Part shown: positions 38,545 through 51,519 of the stretch, piece after piece | Numbering within the stretch: position 1 is the first letter of the stretch | Layout: the number at the start of each line of letters is the position of its first letter | Source of the DNA: Leptoclinus maculatus | Lineage: Eukaryota; Chordata; Actinopteri; Perciformes; Stichaeidae | DNA length: 64,000 bases | Assembly: GCA_032191485.1 (NCBI GenBank) | Contig: JAVDOI010000010.1 | Location: 10,250,194-10,314,193, forward strand | Direction of reading: 5' to 3' | The notes under the pieces: generated by a model | What the model saw: the letters and a program-made list of their open reading frames with translations, nothing else | Database searches by the model: none | What the model was told of the DNA's origin: nothing | Program-made: the position numbers and the translations under genes

Positions 38545-39544
38545 GGCAATAAAAGAGAAGAAAAAAAAATCCCGCCTGTAAATCAATGAATAATTAGATT
38601 ATGACATGAATTGCGTGCACAGACTTTGCTTTGTGGAAAATGGATGAAAATCAGGAGTGAGCTCTCAGTTCCAGCTTCTGCGCAGATCAACATATCAGTT
38701 CTCAAGAGGACTGACAAGTGGAGAGGAGGACTGGAGACTTTTTTTCTGCTCGTTTATCGAATTCAATTTGATTACGCAAAGTCAAACTCCCTAGCAAGAA
38801 GATTTAACCCATGCCTCGCCGTGGCTAAGTTCTGTTACACAAGACTTACACAAGGACGTTTGCTTAGTAAACTTTACGCACGGGTGTTAATTGAAGTCAT
38901 CTCAATGTTACCGTTCAATCTGGACATTGTTAGGAACCAACCGCCCTTTAGAGGAAAGAACAACGATTATCTGGTTTTGATTTTACCTGCACATCAGTTT
39001 TTCCGCTGAAAATATAAACAATACTCTTAAGTGAATATTGTTGCATTTAAATGCAATTAAAAAACTTAAATAATCAATATAGTCAATAATCATTTTGTCA
39101 TTGAAGTGCCTCACATGGTTAGTTTATCAACATTAATAAACATATCTCAGGTCTATTTGAATATACCAACATTATAGAACAACGTTGGAGCCACCACATG
39201 GCTTCATGGCCTCGTGCAGGACTAAACCTCCACCACACGGCGGCAGGATGCATCTGTGTCACCATCCTGCAGGCACTAATGCTCAAAAGGAGCTTTTTTT
39301 TTTTATCATCCTCCTGAGAGTCCAGGTCCATACAACAAAACGCTTTTATCATTGATCATGTCGGTCCTGAATGGGATTTGTGTTTTGCAAAACTATATAG
39401 TCAATTTAATTATTGTTTTGACTAAATTCTATATTCATAGACTTTAAAAGAAACAATATGTGCAACATTATTTCCATGCAAAAGAAGTTTAACTTACAAA
39501 TTGAAAATGTATCATTAACATCCTTTAATATTTATTAATCTCTT

Positions 39545-39910
39545 TAATTTGGAGGAAGAAGTATTCAGATGTTTTACTTGATGTTTTGATGCTTTTAATG
39601 GTTTTATGTGAAGCACTTTGAATTGCCTTGTTGTTGAAATGTGCTACACAAATAAACTTTACTAAAGTAAATTAAAAAAATACTTAATGTAAATACTTAA
39701 TGTAACAAAAGTAGAAGTACCCATGATGCAGAATGGCTTTTCTATTTTCTATTCACAATGATAATCTGTAAGGTAACTACTAAAACTGTCAAGTAAATAT
39801 CTTGGAATAAAGAGTACAATGTTTGGAGAATAAAATTGAGTACAAGTAACTCCAAAATTGTATCTAAGTACAGTACTTGAGTAAAAGTATTCAGTTACAT
39901 TCAACGGCTG
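39545..39910 (+). repeat. hAT-like dispersed fish repeat with nested tail
   Basis: It begins 'ttggaggaagaagtattcag' and ends 'cttgagtaaaagtattcagt', like the copies at 1322 and 20562. The piece at about 39606-39660 ('gtgaagcactttgaattgcc' then 'tgctacacaaataaac') is the 3' tail of another fish retroposon, apparently inserted. Confidence 0.5.
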
Positions 39911-40359
39911 GTTACTGAGGATTTCTGACAAGCTGATCGCATTTAATAAAAGTTGTTTCAAGCAGTCATTCACACTGAAAGGAGATCAGCAACACAAATA
40001 TGAAGTTAGTTTTATTGTATGTGTTTACTCGTTGATTTAGGTATTTGTATAGACGTGGCAGTGGATGTATTAAAAGGGGGCTGCATATGTACAATTATTA
40101 AACTCACTGATGTTGCCTCAATGTGGCTTTTACATAAAGACTATTATAGCCTCATCTTGTTATTATAGGTAGGGAACGTAGGTCGTGTGATATGGGTCAC
40201 AATACACACACCGAGTGAGGCAGAGCTCAGTTTAATGTCACTTCTCACATGAAGAGCTGTGGTGTGTGTTTCCTCAGCCAAAATAGGGCATCAGGGTGGT
40301 GAGCCTGCATGCTTTTCTATTCTTAGTCAAAGAAACCTTCCCCCTGCTCCAAAGTCCAG

Positions 40360-40468
40360 CCCCGCCCCGCCCTCTACTGCAGTCCAGATTTATAAGAGCG
40401 ACAGATCCTCGGCACTGGTTTGGCACAAGACTTCCTCAGCAGGACATGTAATCCACAAAATTTAGCCA
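40360..40468 (+). promoter_or_regulatory. TATA promoter-like block with possible first exon
   Basis: A GC box (CCCCGCCCCGCCC, 40360-40372) precedes ATTTATAAG (40388-40396) at the normal spacing, and a consensus donor CCA|GTAAGT follows at 40469. This is the layout of a short untranslated first exon on the + strand. About 290 bases on, an open frame 40755-40895 (MMVLKWFYHKKEY...) runs into AAAATGCAG|GTGAGA, another donor. I recognise no protein, and no later exon follows convincingly, so it could be a long non-coding RNA or coincidence. Confidence 0.3.
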
Positions 40469-41942
40469 GTAAGTATTAACGCTGAATTCAGTCTTTCTTG
40501 TGTGTCTGACCTGGAAGTAAACAAATCACAACAAATGTTGCCACAAAAAAAATTATCTTTACTGTAAACTAGGAGTGCTTGTACATAAAATAAAGTTTCT
40601 GGTTGTTTTCATGGTACACCTTCAGCAGCAGCAGCAGCAGCAAATCGTTCCCTGAGTGAAAGACTAATTCTTTTACACTTTGAATATATCTTATCCCATG
40701 AATCTAGGTATCCAGGTCTGCTCACAGCTTTGCTTCTTGTGAGAATTAACGGCGATGATGGTCTTAAAATGGTTTTACCACAAGAAGGAATACACCTGTT
40801 GTCTTCCCCTGAGGCCTCACACTGCCAGTCTGAGGAGTTTACAACTATATGATAAATCCAGAGGGTTTACCACAGATCATGGGGAGAAAATGCAGGTGAG
40901 ATGCTGAAAGAAATGTGTGAAGAAAATGAAAATGATTAAACAAATCTGTTGTCCCATTATGTGGACATTTAGTTCCACCTGAAAGCAACAAGTGTGAACT
41001 CTTAAATAAAACGGACTATTTTTTCTAACCTGAGTTGAAATAGAAGTGTCTAATAAATGATGAATTATATGTTATTTGACGACTGCAGATCATCAGGTTT
41101 CTTGTGACATGTGTTGATTAACGTTGATTAACCTTTGCCAAAATCAGCGCGGTCAGCTCTCCTCACATTTCAGGTTTGAGCATCGTGCTGCTGTATCTAT
41201 CTTCATGTTTTGGTTCATCTACACGTGACAAATTAATGTTGAAGGCGGATGATATGTGAGCTATTAAAAACTGTCTAGTCAGTGGACCCTTAACCCAAAC
41301 TTAAATGTTAATACCTTCTGATGTTAAGGGCTTTAAGCTTTACTGTGTGTGACTACTCCTCCTTCTGGTTTAACACTTGAATGAATTAGCACAACATGCC
41401 ATTTATTTCTCTATTATGTGTTTTACGTCATTGCAAACCGATCAGGATGGAGTGCCAGCTACCGAATCCCCCACTTTTTGACGTTTTAAGCGGAGACACT
41501 ACAGGCAATAGCATTGTTTCATGCACTGGTCAATTTTTAGGTTTTAAGTCCATTTTGCTTCTGCATCTGTAGATCTCTCAAAAAAATTCACCAAAAGTTA
41601 GTATAAAATAATGCCACATTTTCATATTTAAACATAACATTTTATAAAACTTGTAATACAAAAAAAAACATTGCGTTAATCTAAGTAATCAACGGTGGAA
41701 GTTTCCTGGTGATTTCTATAAAACCTTTAATACGAAATCAATGATAAACACAGGGCCAACCTGTTCTATCTGTAGTTAGCATTTCAAAGTAGTATATCAT
41801 AATGTAATACATGCTTTATAACACACTTTAATGTAGCTGTAAGCAGATATAAGTGTTTATTAATGAATTTATCTTGGTCTTAGTATAAAATCTATCAGAC
41901 AGCTGCAGCTCGTCTGGAATGCCTCATGAACACCAAGACCGT

Positions 41943-42026
41943 GAGCACGTTGCTGTGGTCCTTGAGCACGTTGCTGTGGTCCTTGAGCACGTTGTTGCGG
42001 TCCTTGAGCACGTTGTTGTGGTCCTT
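41943..42026 (+). repeat. 21-bp minisatellite, four copies
   Basis: Four units of the type GAGCACGTTGCTGTGGTCCT(T) plus a partial fifth. Copies differ at one or two bases. Because the period is a multiple of three, the + strand reading shows LSTLLWS heptads, but the surrounding frame is not a recognisable gene. Confidence 0.9.
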
Positions 42027-42089
42027 GACCACTGCATCCTGTGTGTCGAAGGCTAGATTTTATAATCTCATTACTTATTACACTTTTTT

Positions 42090-42182
42090 AATGTTTTCTT
42101 CAAGTCTTTGTGTTTAATATACAGTATTTCTATGAAGCACTTTAAATCGCCTTGTGTCTGAATAGTGCTCTATAAACAAAAG
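42090..42182 (+). repeat. 3' tail of a fish retroposon
   Basis: 'tatgaagcactttaaatcgc' and 'tagtgctctataaacaaa' match the tail also seen at 39606-39660. Confidence 0.4.
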
Positions 42183-42570
42183 GACATGACCTATGGGCAC
42201 CCATTAATTGGAGGATGCTGTATAAACAGATTATGATTGACAATACAGTAAACACTACACTGTATAAGATACGTCCTATTGGAGACAAATACATTACATT
42301 AATAAGCAGTTAAATTGTCCTTATACCTGCTTACAGCAACATTATAGGGTATATTAAACCATTTATTAAATGTGTATATACAGCTTGTAAATGCGACATA
42401 GGGAGACTTCAGTTGTTCACATATGTTTAGTCACAGCCGTAAATATTCCTGTCATTACTTCAGTGGCATAAACACAACTGTTCACATGCCTCAGGGGTCC
42501 TCACTCACCCACACAGGGGATCTGTACAGCATGTGACAGCCGCTCGTCCCTCGTGTCCCTGCCTCTCCAC

Positions 42571-42798
42571 CTAAATATGGATGCCACGGCTGTACTTTCC
42601 GGGGGGGTTGCCATAGTGGCCGGTGACGTGGGATCACAAGGCTCTCACCTTACCGGCATGGTGGTGGTGGCGTTTGGGGACTGGCCCCTGAGTCAGAGAA
42701 GGCGGTGGAGCGTAGAGTGGGTGTGTGGCAATCGGCAATTGGCTGTACACTCATTTAATATCTTCCGCTGACACCCCAGACCCTTGGTCTAAATATAA
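42571..42798. promoter_or_regulatory. cluster of muscle-type motifs
   Basis: A perfect MEF2 consensus CTAAATATAA (42789-42798), a CArG/MEF2-like CTAAATATGG (42571-42580) and an AP-1 site TGAGTCA (42689-42695) lie within 230 bp of GC-richer DNA. It sits about 2.2 kb downstream of nmrk2, a muscle-expressed gene, and could be its enhancer or a promoter of its own. Inference from motifs only. Confidence 0.3.
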
Positions 42799-44097
42799 AC
42801 TGACAGACCCAGCTACCCTCAGCTACGGGACAACTGGTGGCATCTAAAGACTCCCAGAAACGTATCACAAGACCCTGAACCCCCCACCCCCCAGCACACC
42901 CTCCGTGGCCCTGCCAGAATAATGTGCAGTGTGCATGATCAGGAGGGGAGATTCTGAAAAAGCCTATACGACACTAAAAATTTAAAATATGCTTGGACTA
43001 TAAATTCATCACTGCCGATCAGACACAAGTCATTTGTTTTATGGTTCATGCTGTGGAGTCAGCTGCAGATAGAACAGACAACCCTCAAGGTGACCGTATA
43101 ATTCACTGGCTTTTTTAATATTGAAATATCAATAAAAGTGGAAAATGTACTGCTCTATGTTTCCATTTCTCTGCAGACAGTGTCGGCCGCGGCTCGAGCG
43201 ATGTGGGTGACTTTTGATCTTTTAGAGAAGTAGTAAACTATCAGTGAAAAGGACAAAGCACTTTCCCTCAGAGTCTTGATTCAGTTGATGACAGTAATTG
43301 AAACCAATAAAGTCGACTCCTTTATTCTGGAAAGCTACGGGCTAAAATATAGAAAGGTTATAACAATATAGAGGCTTTATAGATTATTTCATGTTACTGG
43401 ATGTGTTGTTAGCACAGCAGGGAAGCTTAACAAGTCTTCAACCACTCTGTGGCTGACTGACCTTCCTGTGTGGAAGGTTTACAGTAATACCATGCAGGCA
43501 TTTAGTGCTTTGGAGGTGTGTCCTGATAAGTGTTCCTCATCAGTTGACAGTAAATCTTTCTCTTAGCTTAGACATTATTACACCTAATGCTTCATTGGAG
43601 AGATGAGAGTATAGCGGCAGACAGGAGGGAGAGAGGGATATGACATGCAGCAAAGTACCAACACCTGGAATCAAACGAGGGACGTTGCAGTTATATGGCA
43701 GACGGCCAAGGTCAATTTTAGCCCAAGGTTTCGACTAATTATTTTCTCATTTCATGTACAAAAACAATAATCATGATAATATTTATTATCAAAGCATAGA
43801 TGTAAAGCTGAAGAGATATCCATGGGTGCAGCATTACAAAATACAGTTCCAGGTACTTAAGTGGAGGATTAAACATAAAGCGCCTTTAATAAATATGGGC
43901 AAGTAAAACACACCAATTTGCACAGTAACCTTCCTCAATACCACAAAGCTTCTGTTCCTTTTGTTTTTCTTCAGTTATAGCCGATTTGACATTTATATAT
44001 TTATATGTCCTTAAATTAAAAATGAAGATTAAATCAGACCACCTTGATCTGGTTTATGTTTTTTTTCCCTTGCAGTAAACCAGGACACTTTTATTTC

Positions 44098-44412
44098 ATT
44101 CCATTCCATTATCCAAACCGCTTATCCTATTCAGGGTCGCGGGAGCCGATCCCAGCTGACATTGGGCGAAGGCAGGGTACACCCTGGACAGGTCGCCAGT
44201 TTATTGAAGGGCACATGTAGAGACAGACAAACATTCATGCTCACGGGCAATTTTGAGTCTCCAAAGAACATAAGCTGCATGTCTTTGGACTGTGGGAGGA
44301 AGCTGCTACGGGGAGAACATGTAAACTCCACACAGAAGGATCGGGGGTCGAACCCGGGTCCCTCTTGCTGTGAGGTGACAGTGCTAGCCACTACACCACC
44401 GTGCAGCCCCGC
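44098..44412. repeat. dispersed teleost repeat
   Basis: A widely spread fish repeat with the landmarks 'accgcttatcctattcaggg', 'acaccctggacaggtcgcc', 'tgtctttggactgtgggagg' and 'ctgtgaggtgacagtgctag'. The open frames on both strands here are readings of the repeat. Confidence 0.8.
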
Positions 44413-44559
44413 CACTTTTATTGAGGCTCTGAATTTAATCTGGATGATAAGGAGTCTCATCCAAGAGCCGCAGGATGTTATCAGTCATCCTCAATGTACA
44501 AACGTTTTTACGTTGTAAAACGTGAGGTTTGTGATTCTTAACAGGACCTATATGGGAGC

Positions 44560-44563
<4 letters not shown>

Positions 44564-44625
<62 letters not shown>
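44564..44625. repeat. (TG)31 microsatellite
   Basis: A perfect TG tract. If the nmrk2 3' untranslated region extends to the AATAAA complement near 44419, this tract would be inside it as (CA)n. Confidence 0.93.
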
Positions 44626-44628
<3 letters not shown>

Positions 44629-45048
44629 TGAAAAACAGGAAACACAAATTAGATTCAGTCGTTTCATTTGGTTGCGAGACACAATTCCATCCTCCAGTGG
44701 GCATTTGATCCGTTCACATACAACAAGATCAGAGTGGACATCTGTCCCTGATGTTAAACACTGGGCAGTCCAGAGGTGGCTCATCTTTTAGAAAAAATTA
44801 CACAGGACTATACAAAACACAGAACTTCTGCCATTAGTTCTTAATAAATTACAGGATTAACTATTTACAAATTAGGCTTGAAGTGCAGAACCGGTGTCAC
44901 ACATTTAGGCAAAGTTATATTTACAAGTCTGTACACAAATCCTTGTTATCCCCGTCTATCTGTGGAGAAAGAGAGAGGGGGAGAAGTTACTCACACTGAC
45001 GCTGTCACGCTGTCAGGGAAAATGTGGAGGATAATATTTTAAATATAC

Positions 45049-47144
45049 CTATAAGTTGTTCAGCAGCGAGTTCTGAACACTTTCATGTACTTTGTTGTAG
45101 ATATTTTCCTTTGATGTCATCCCGTCAAGGTACTCTGTCCAGAAAAAGACAAACCTGAGGTGAATGACCGTAATTCATGCCAACAGTTAGCAGCTAAAGC
45201 TATATATTTAGCTTGTATTTTGACACAAAGCAATGTATGCACATCAGTGGTCATGGATATTTAGTTTCAGATGGGAGGATCACGCTTTACATACCTATTC
45301 TGCCACAGTTGTTCTCCATCTCTTTCCTGTGTTTCAAGTACATGGGCCAGACGTGGCCATCGAACAGGCCAGAGGGGTCAGGGAGTGTGTATGTCCTTGT
45401 ACTGCAAAAACATAACCAATCACGTCACTTCATACGCCTGTAATTTGTCCAACACATTCAGCGGAATCTGTGTTAGGTCGAGAGCTTGTTACCTTCTCCT
45501 CCTTTTGCACTCCTCGTAAGGAATGGAAATGTAGAAACATTTGTCATAGATGTCAATTAGAGGCCTGCAGAGGGGAACCGATGCTCAGATTAGTGAAAAG
45601 TTAAGAGGCCTGTAGGTTTCACATGAGAGCTTGCGTGAAAAAAACGACTCACTTGTAGTTGTAGATGAGGAACCCCTCCACGATGAGAATATGGATCCCC
45701 TCCTCCGAGTCGGATTCCTCAGTTGCAGGCGACAGGCTAACGCCGTGTGAGCGGGCAAACTTGGCCGGGTTCTCCTGCCAGCCTTTCACAGTGTTGACCA
45801 TAGCCTCCATGTCCATGGCGCTGATGACTGATACAGAGGTGGAGAGAAAAGAGCAGGCTTCACCACACATGTACCCGACACTCCTCACTGTGCTTCAACA
45901 CACAGTAGTTACAGTCAGTGAATGTTTACAGCATTCACAGAATAGATGATAGAATATCACACAGTTTAGGACTGATTTTGTTACCAAACTAAAGAAATGT
46001 GCAGGAAAGAAAAAGTACATTACTGCATGGTTTTCCTACGCAAAATCCATTCTTACCATCCCACTGTCTAAAGCCGTCCTCCCCGACTTCTATTTGATCG
46101 GGTTTCTGAAATAACAGTCACCAATAAAACATTGCTGCAACTTAGTAACCAGTTGGAGCTGATCACACCTGGACAGGACAGGTCAAGGACTCGTCTCCAC
46201 CAAAAGTAGCGCACGTTGATAATTTTGGATTATCAACGTAAAAAAAAATATTTTCATATGTTGCGCTGGCGAAATATCGGTTTCAATATCTCATATTTAG
46301 AGAAAGACTCTTTCTCTAAATAAATTCTTTTAAAGTTTTTTAAAACTATACAGGAGGGTCGTAACGCTCACTGTCGCCTCACTTTAACACAAGTGTTTTT
46401 AAAGATGGAAGCTAGCACTTTTAGCAAACTGTCTCAGACTGGAAATCGAAATTTGGATTTTTTGTAATAGTGCGGCCCTCGACGACACCCTCGATGTATT
46501 GCTACAGCAGCATAATATGCCTTATGAGTTGTAAAGGACTCTGATTTTACAACATGAAGAGATGGATGTGATAGAGATACAAATCTTCTTGTTTCTTTTG
46601 AGCCAAATGAGGTTAATAATTATGCAATAAGTTGGTTGCCGGATTTGCAACATGATTGGACGAAGTCTGACTTTAAGTGGGGACGCTCAGCCCTGTTATT
46701 GGCTGTCCAGGAGACAATCAGCCAGATGCATTACTAGGCTGCTGTGATGACAGGACATCTGCAGGTCAGACTGGCTGTTCATTTCTAAACTCAAGAGTAA
46801 ATTTAACGTAGCAAGTGAAATATACTAAAAATAACAGTTACTAAAACTCAACATTAATACAATGAAATAGTTACTGTAGCTTTAAACTAACCAAATAGTG
46901 ACTTAAAGCTTAAAATAATGGTGACTTTGATTCAGCTTACCTTGAAAAAGTCATCCTGGTGCACCACACAACAGTTGGGTAATGTCTTTAGTAGTGTATT
47001 TGTCAAAGTGGTCTTCCCACCGTTGGTCACTCTGAAAGTAAGATGAATGTAAAGATGAGTTACACAAGTTTTACCACAAGACAAACAGAAGGAGGTGGAT
47101 AAATTAAACGAGACTTACCCTCCAATGCCAATGATGAACTTCAT
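45049..47144 (-). CDS. nmrk2: nicotinamide riboside kinase 2
   Basis: Seven coding exons: 47144-47119, 47031-46941, 46105-46057, 45827-45653, 45564-45493, 45401-45295, 45134-45049; 606 nt, 201 aa, all junctions GT-AG and in phase. The enzyme phosphorylates nicotinamide riboside to NMN in the cytosol, a step of NAD+ salvage; NMRK2 (muscle integrin-binding protein) is mainly a muscle gene. The P-loop GIGGVTNGGKTT (residues 6-17), the substrate-site motif HQDDFFK (33-39) with its Asp, EGFLIYNYKPL, the lid-region PYEECKRRRSTR and FDGHVWPMYL are all present. It begins MKFIIGIGG like its relatives. It lacks the long C-terminal tail of human NMRK2 and ends SLLNNL. An acidic insert (EESDSEEG) sits before the ILIVEGF strand. 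nmrk2-atcay order matches human 19p13.3. Confidence 0.96.
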
Positions 47145-47316
47145 TTTGGCTTTGTTTGTGTCTTGGTCACCTCTGGAATTCAGTAAATAAAAGAAGGGAA
47201 CCCACCCAAAACAAACAGTCTACAAAAGGCTTCTTCTAAAAACCTTTTCCTTCTTCTCTGCCACAGACGTTCCCTCCTTTTACTACTTCATTGATAGACA
47301 ATCTCCTTGCAGAAAC

Positions 47317-47323
47317 ATATATA
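47317..47323 (-). promoter_or_regulatory. possible nmrk2 TATA box
   Basis: On the - strand TATATAT lies about 175 bases upstream of the nmrk2 ATG, which leaves a normal 5' leader of about 145 bases. An E-box CACCTG (47474-47479), the kind bound by myogenic factors, lies about 150 bases further up. Motif evidence only. Confidence 0.35.
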
Positions 47324-47324
47324 G

Positions 47325-49426
47325 GATTTAGCTGCAGCGTCACAGCCTCTCAAACCAATCTGCCCCCTTTTTCCATACAGCCTATGAGTCGCTGCTTTAC
47401 AGCCGGGCAGCACCAGTGGGAGGAGGGGCACTTAGGAACCTCACAGTTGCATGAAAGTAGATCCCAAATGTTCCACCTGCTGACAGGGGTCAGTGAACAT
47501 ATAGATAGATAATAAAGGCATGGGGGTGGGGCTAAGCTGTTAAACTCACATTTAAATATCTCTTTGGAAGAGCCACAGTCTCAGACATAAACATACTGTA
47601 GTCAGATGATGCTGATAGTTTAGAGCTTGTAAAATCTTTATTTGAGATGATTGAAAAAAACTGAAAAAACATGTGATTTAAGTGCAGATGTGATTATCAT
47701 CGGGGAGTTTGTCATAGAAAAGGCACCGTGTGGAGAGGATGCAAGGGCTGCAAATTGTACAATCAGTAAAATTCACTGTAATACATGTCCGAGTATAAAA
47801 GTCACGTCCTCTTACTGAGACATCAGTATCACAGCTCAGAGGGAAAACTCATTATTTGTCTTTTTAGAGGGAAAGTTGTCCGTGCTTAGACGGCTCTGGC
47901 TGGGTAAAAACTAGAAGCACTATAGTTAGTCGCCTGCTGCGTCACACATATTTCTGATGCAACCAGCTGGTCACCAGCCATGTGACCACGGTGTCCCGAG
48001 TCATGGCTGTACAGTAGGTCTGATAACAGACCTACCTCTTTGCAGCTTAAGTTTATCAGCCCTGGTTGTTACACACCTCTGGTCGTGTGCAGTCTAACCT
48101 TGAATTCATTATGTGTGGACAGTGTTTTGAACAAACTCTAGTCTCTGACATTGTTAGTGTCAAAGAGGTGAACTTTGAGGGCTTCATGTTTTAGTGCCAT
48201 GACATTGATCTCAATGTAAAAGAGATGCCCGTTGACACCATGTCATGGTTCCTTTATCTCAAAGTGATTGTTAGTTTTGTAACAGTGTTTTAGTAGTCTG
48301 ATGATGAAGTAGACAGAAAATGTGGGTACAAATTTGGGATTACAAAACTGTCCCAAATATGCTCAGACATTTAGGGCACTAAACCAGGATGCATGTGTTG
48401 CACATACTATTTCCTTCTTGAGGACAGATAAACAACATGAAAATGCTAAATTCTTGCATGCAAATATATGTTTAGGGCTTTCATTGTGAAAGGTAATCCC
48501 GGAAGGAGCGGATCTGGTCTGCGTTGCCCTTGACAGTAGTACTGAAATACAATTTGCCGCCTTGGTTCGGACTACAGAGCCTCTGTTTTGTTGTTTCATA
48601 AATAGAACTCAACCAAGCCCCCAGCAAGAGCGCAGCGGTCAAACCGTGCAATTACAACTTCCGTATGTCACGTGACATCACGTGAAAAATATTAACTTGC
48701 GTTTTCGCAGTTGTATTATTCGCATTCTGTGTGAAAGTACTCATGACAAAAACAACAGTTTTTCAAAATGTATTGACGTCAGAATTAATCGCAAAACACA
48801 CTCCCGGTGAGTAAAGGCCGTCAGACTCAGAAGACAGTCAAACTTTAGCTTTTTGCCTGTTTTTGCCAAAATGCCAAACTATTCCTCTAAATTTAACATT
48901 TCATTCATACTTTATTGTTTAATCCGTTTTCCTGCTGAAATATTACTTTTATATTATCATAGGTCAAGAGACATATGAAGCAATATCATTTCAATGAATA
49001 AGGTCTATTTTTCATGTCTGAACCATTCTTCGATTCGTTTGGTAACTGATTAAATAACTGAATTTGGATAATAGACGATACAACTTAATAGTAAAAAATG
49101 TAACAAACATGCAAGATTACAGTCTATTATTGGTTGTGTATTGTGTTAATACCTTGTGATCACACTGTCCATGTGTGTCCAACATGTAAAAATAAAGAAG
49201 GGTCACCTCAGGAGAATTATGTGACCCCTATGAAGAACAACACAGGACTGTAAAGGGACACAAAGAACAGAAAACATTCTGGACCAACTGAAATACATTA
49301 AGAGGCAATAAACAATATGAAAATATAAGCTGTAATGTACATTTGTTCTGTGTAAGAAGTCAAGGTTGGATACAAGAGGTGACTCATGACAATAGCTTGT
49401 TTTAGTTCATTCATTCGTTTATTTTT
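47325..49426. other. intergenic region between nmrk2 and atcay
   Basis: Holds the presumed nmrk2 promoter and otherwise no exon I can support. 48490-48720 has the look of a short dispersed repeat ('gcggtcaaaccgtgcaatta') but I could not define its ends. Confidence 0.45.
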
Positions 49427-49432
49427 TTACAA
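49427..49432 (-). other. candidate distal poly(A) signal of atcay
   Basis: AATAAA on the - strand, 2.1 kb beyond the atcay stop codon. Nearer exact signals exist near 50300 and 49908, so several 3' ends are possible. Brain genes often have long 3' untranslated regions. Confidence 0.3.
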
Positions 49433-51519
49433 ACATTAAATGGCACATTTTCATAAATAACACTTTTAGCAATTAATTTGACTCTCTCTTTAAATATATT
49501 TCATTTGTAACAATATATGATTTCCATCTTGTAAAAGTACGTTTTGAAACATGAGAAATGACAAAAATATAAACAAGCATGCCACCTGCATATCAAACTC
49601 TGGAAAACTTGAAGACTGTAACACACGTTTGCATTAGTAACATCTACTGTAGGCCTAAGAAGAACAACATCATTGCACATTAGTTTTCAGTAAACGGCCA
49701 TGAAATCAAACAATACCCATGCCTCTCATATCAAAAAACAAATATCTGTGCAAACCCCTTTCTCAAAAATATCTATACAAGTATGTACACTTTGGAACGG
49801 ACGATATTCCTTGTCTGAAGAAGATTAAGTGTTCATCCAAGTCTTTAATTTTTCTTTAAATATAGCTGAAGTCATGCTGTAGATGAAACTCAACTTGACA
49901 TGCAGATACTTTTTTATTTTGCTATATCTTGTAATGCTTTGGTGTATATTCACTTTTAGTTAGAAGCAAGCATGTCACTGAAAATATATTATTTGAGAAA
50001 GGATTGTCTTGCAGCTAATGGATCCAGTCGGGAGATTTAATCCTGTGCAACAAGCGTGTGATGGTGGTCGAGGCTGGCTTCCATTTTAATGAATGAATGT
50101 CCCCCATTGGTTCTTCAATTTAAAGCTCTGAAATGCAAATACAGACAGTTTCACAGTTCTTTCTCCGTCACCTTTACCCTGACAGTCTGAATGATATCAT
50201 CTTCACAAAGACAACATTTCCTATATAATCCTTAAATGTGTCAGTGTGTCAATAAGCATGCACTCAAGGTAAACTAAGTCCAACTTGACACATTGCCTAT
50301 TTATTTTTCCCCTGCTTCCTCCCTTGGCATTTGGATAAGTGATGGTGCGCCCGTGTCCATTCCTGGGATGTTGTCCATTCCTACAGCTGATAGCTCCTTT
50401 GATACATGGAGGCTGATAGGAACAGTCAGCAGGGTGGCACAGAAGGGGGGGAAGTTTCTAAAATAACCCCCCACCGACCTGCTACAGCCGGTATTTCCCC
50501 CAATTTCAGGACAGGCTGTGGGATGTGTAATTCATTAACCTCGGTTGAGCAGCTGATTAAAAATAGAATCGATCGGTTGTGTGCAGGCAGGCTTAAAGAG
50601 ATCAGCAGATGTGCTTCACGTAACACGGGTACGAAGGGAATACGATGTTGGAGGATCAGCTAACATTTCTTGGACGCAAGCGTAGTCTGAATTTGAACAC
50701 CTGACACATGACTTTGCAAAACAAATGAGCTTGACTTGATGATAAATGTAAATAAGCTTTACATCTTTTGAGAGAAGATTTGAGTAACAGATCTGAGTCA
50801 TTCTTCCGGTCTCATTTGGCTGGATACGATACTGTAAATTGGACCTCGGTCCCCCTGAACTGAGAGATGACCCTTTGGACCTTTGGTCAGTGACCCCAAT
50901 GCTTCAGACAGGCAAACTTCCAGCATTTAGCTGATTTACTGTATGTCTCTTTTGCGCGCATAGGTGTGTGTGTGTCTGTGTGTGTGTGCGTGTGCGTGTG
51001 CGTGTGCAGACGAGAACATTTCCCTGTATGTCAGAGATCAATTACAGTGGGCTGACATTACAAACCAGCCTGGTGAAGTTGTTTGGAAAGAGAACCCTTA
51101 CCTTAATGTCAGATGTCATGGCCAACCTCTGCTATCATTGACTTTGGCCTGAAAATGACAGATTAAAGTCAAGCCATAAGTAAATATAAATATTTAGCAT
51201 CAAGCCCATATTAGGTTGTGCTTTCTGTTGCCAAAATATATCCATGTGGCTGCAGTTGCTCACACCTGATTTAAAGAGAAGAAACACATGGATTTTCTAT
51301 TCAGCCCTTTACATCACATTTTCTTGATACATATTTTAGTGTCTAAACTGACTAAAGTTGCATTGTGTATAATTGAGAGTGAAATGGTTTCCGACTTCTA
51401 GCAGCCACCAGTTTTACTTAAAATAACAAAATGTCTGAACATTTTCTATGTTGTAGTGCTGAAGTAGAAAAAAAAATAATCCCAAAATGGCGCTAGACTG
51501 CATGTACTGTAAAACGAGG

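Larger units (their letters stand above)
38587..45048. other. gene-poor region between the LOX-family gene and nmrk2
   Basis: No recognised coding gene. It holds dispersed repeats (39545-39910, 42090-42182, 44098-44412), a 21-bp minisatellite (41943-42026), a (GT)n tract (44564-44625), a promoter-like cluster at 40360-40468 and a muscle-type motif cluster at 42571-42798. The right end, up to 45048, would include the nmrk2 3' untranslated region. Confidence 0.5.

Noticed and set aside
42553..42771. 72-codon frame (MSLPLHLNMDATAV...)
   Set aside because: No homology recognised, no Kozak or splice support; better explained by the GC-richer motif cluster.
44337..44360. tRNA-like B-box wording (GGGTCGAACCCGGGTC)
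   Set aside because: It is part of the dispersed repeat; no A-box, anticodon stem or acceptor stem around it.
44131..44518. Frames of 109 and 118 codons on both strands
   Set aside because: They translate a common dispersed fish repeat.
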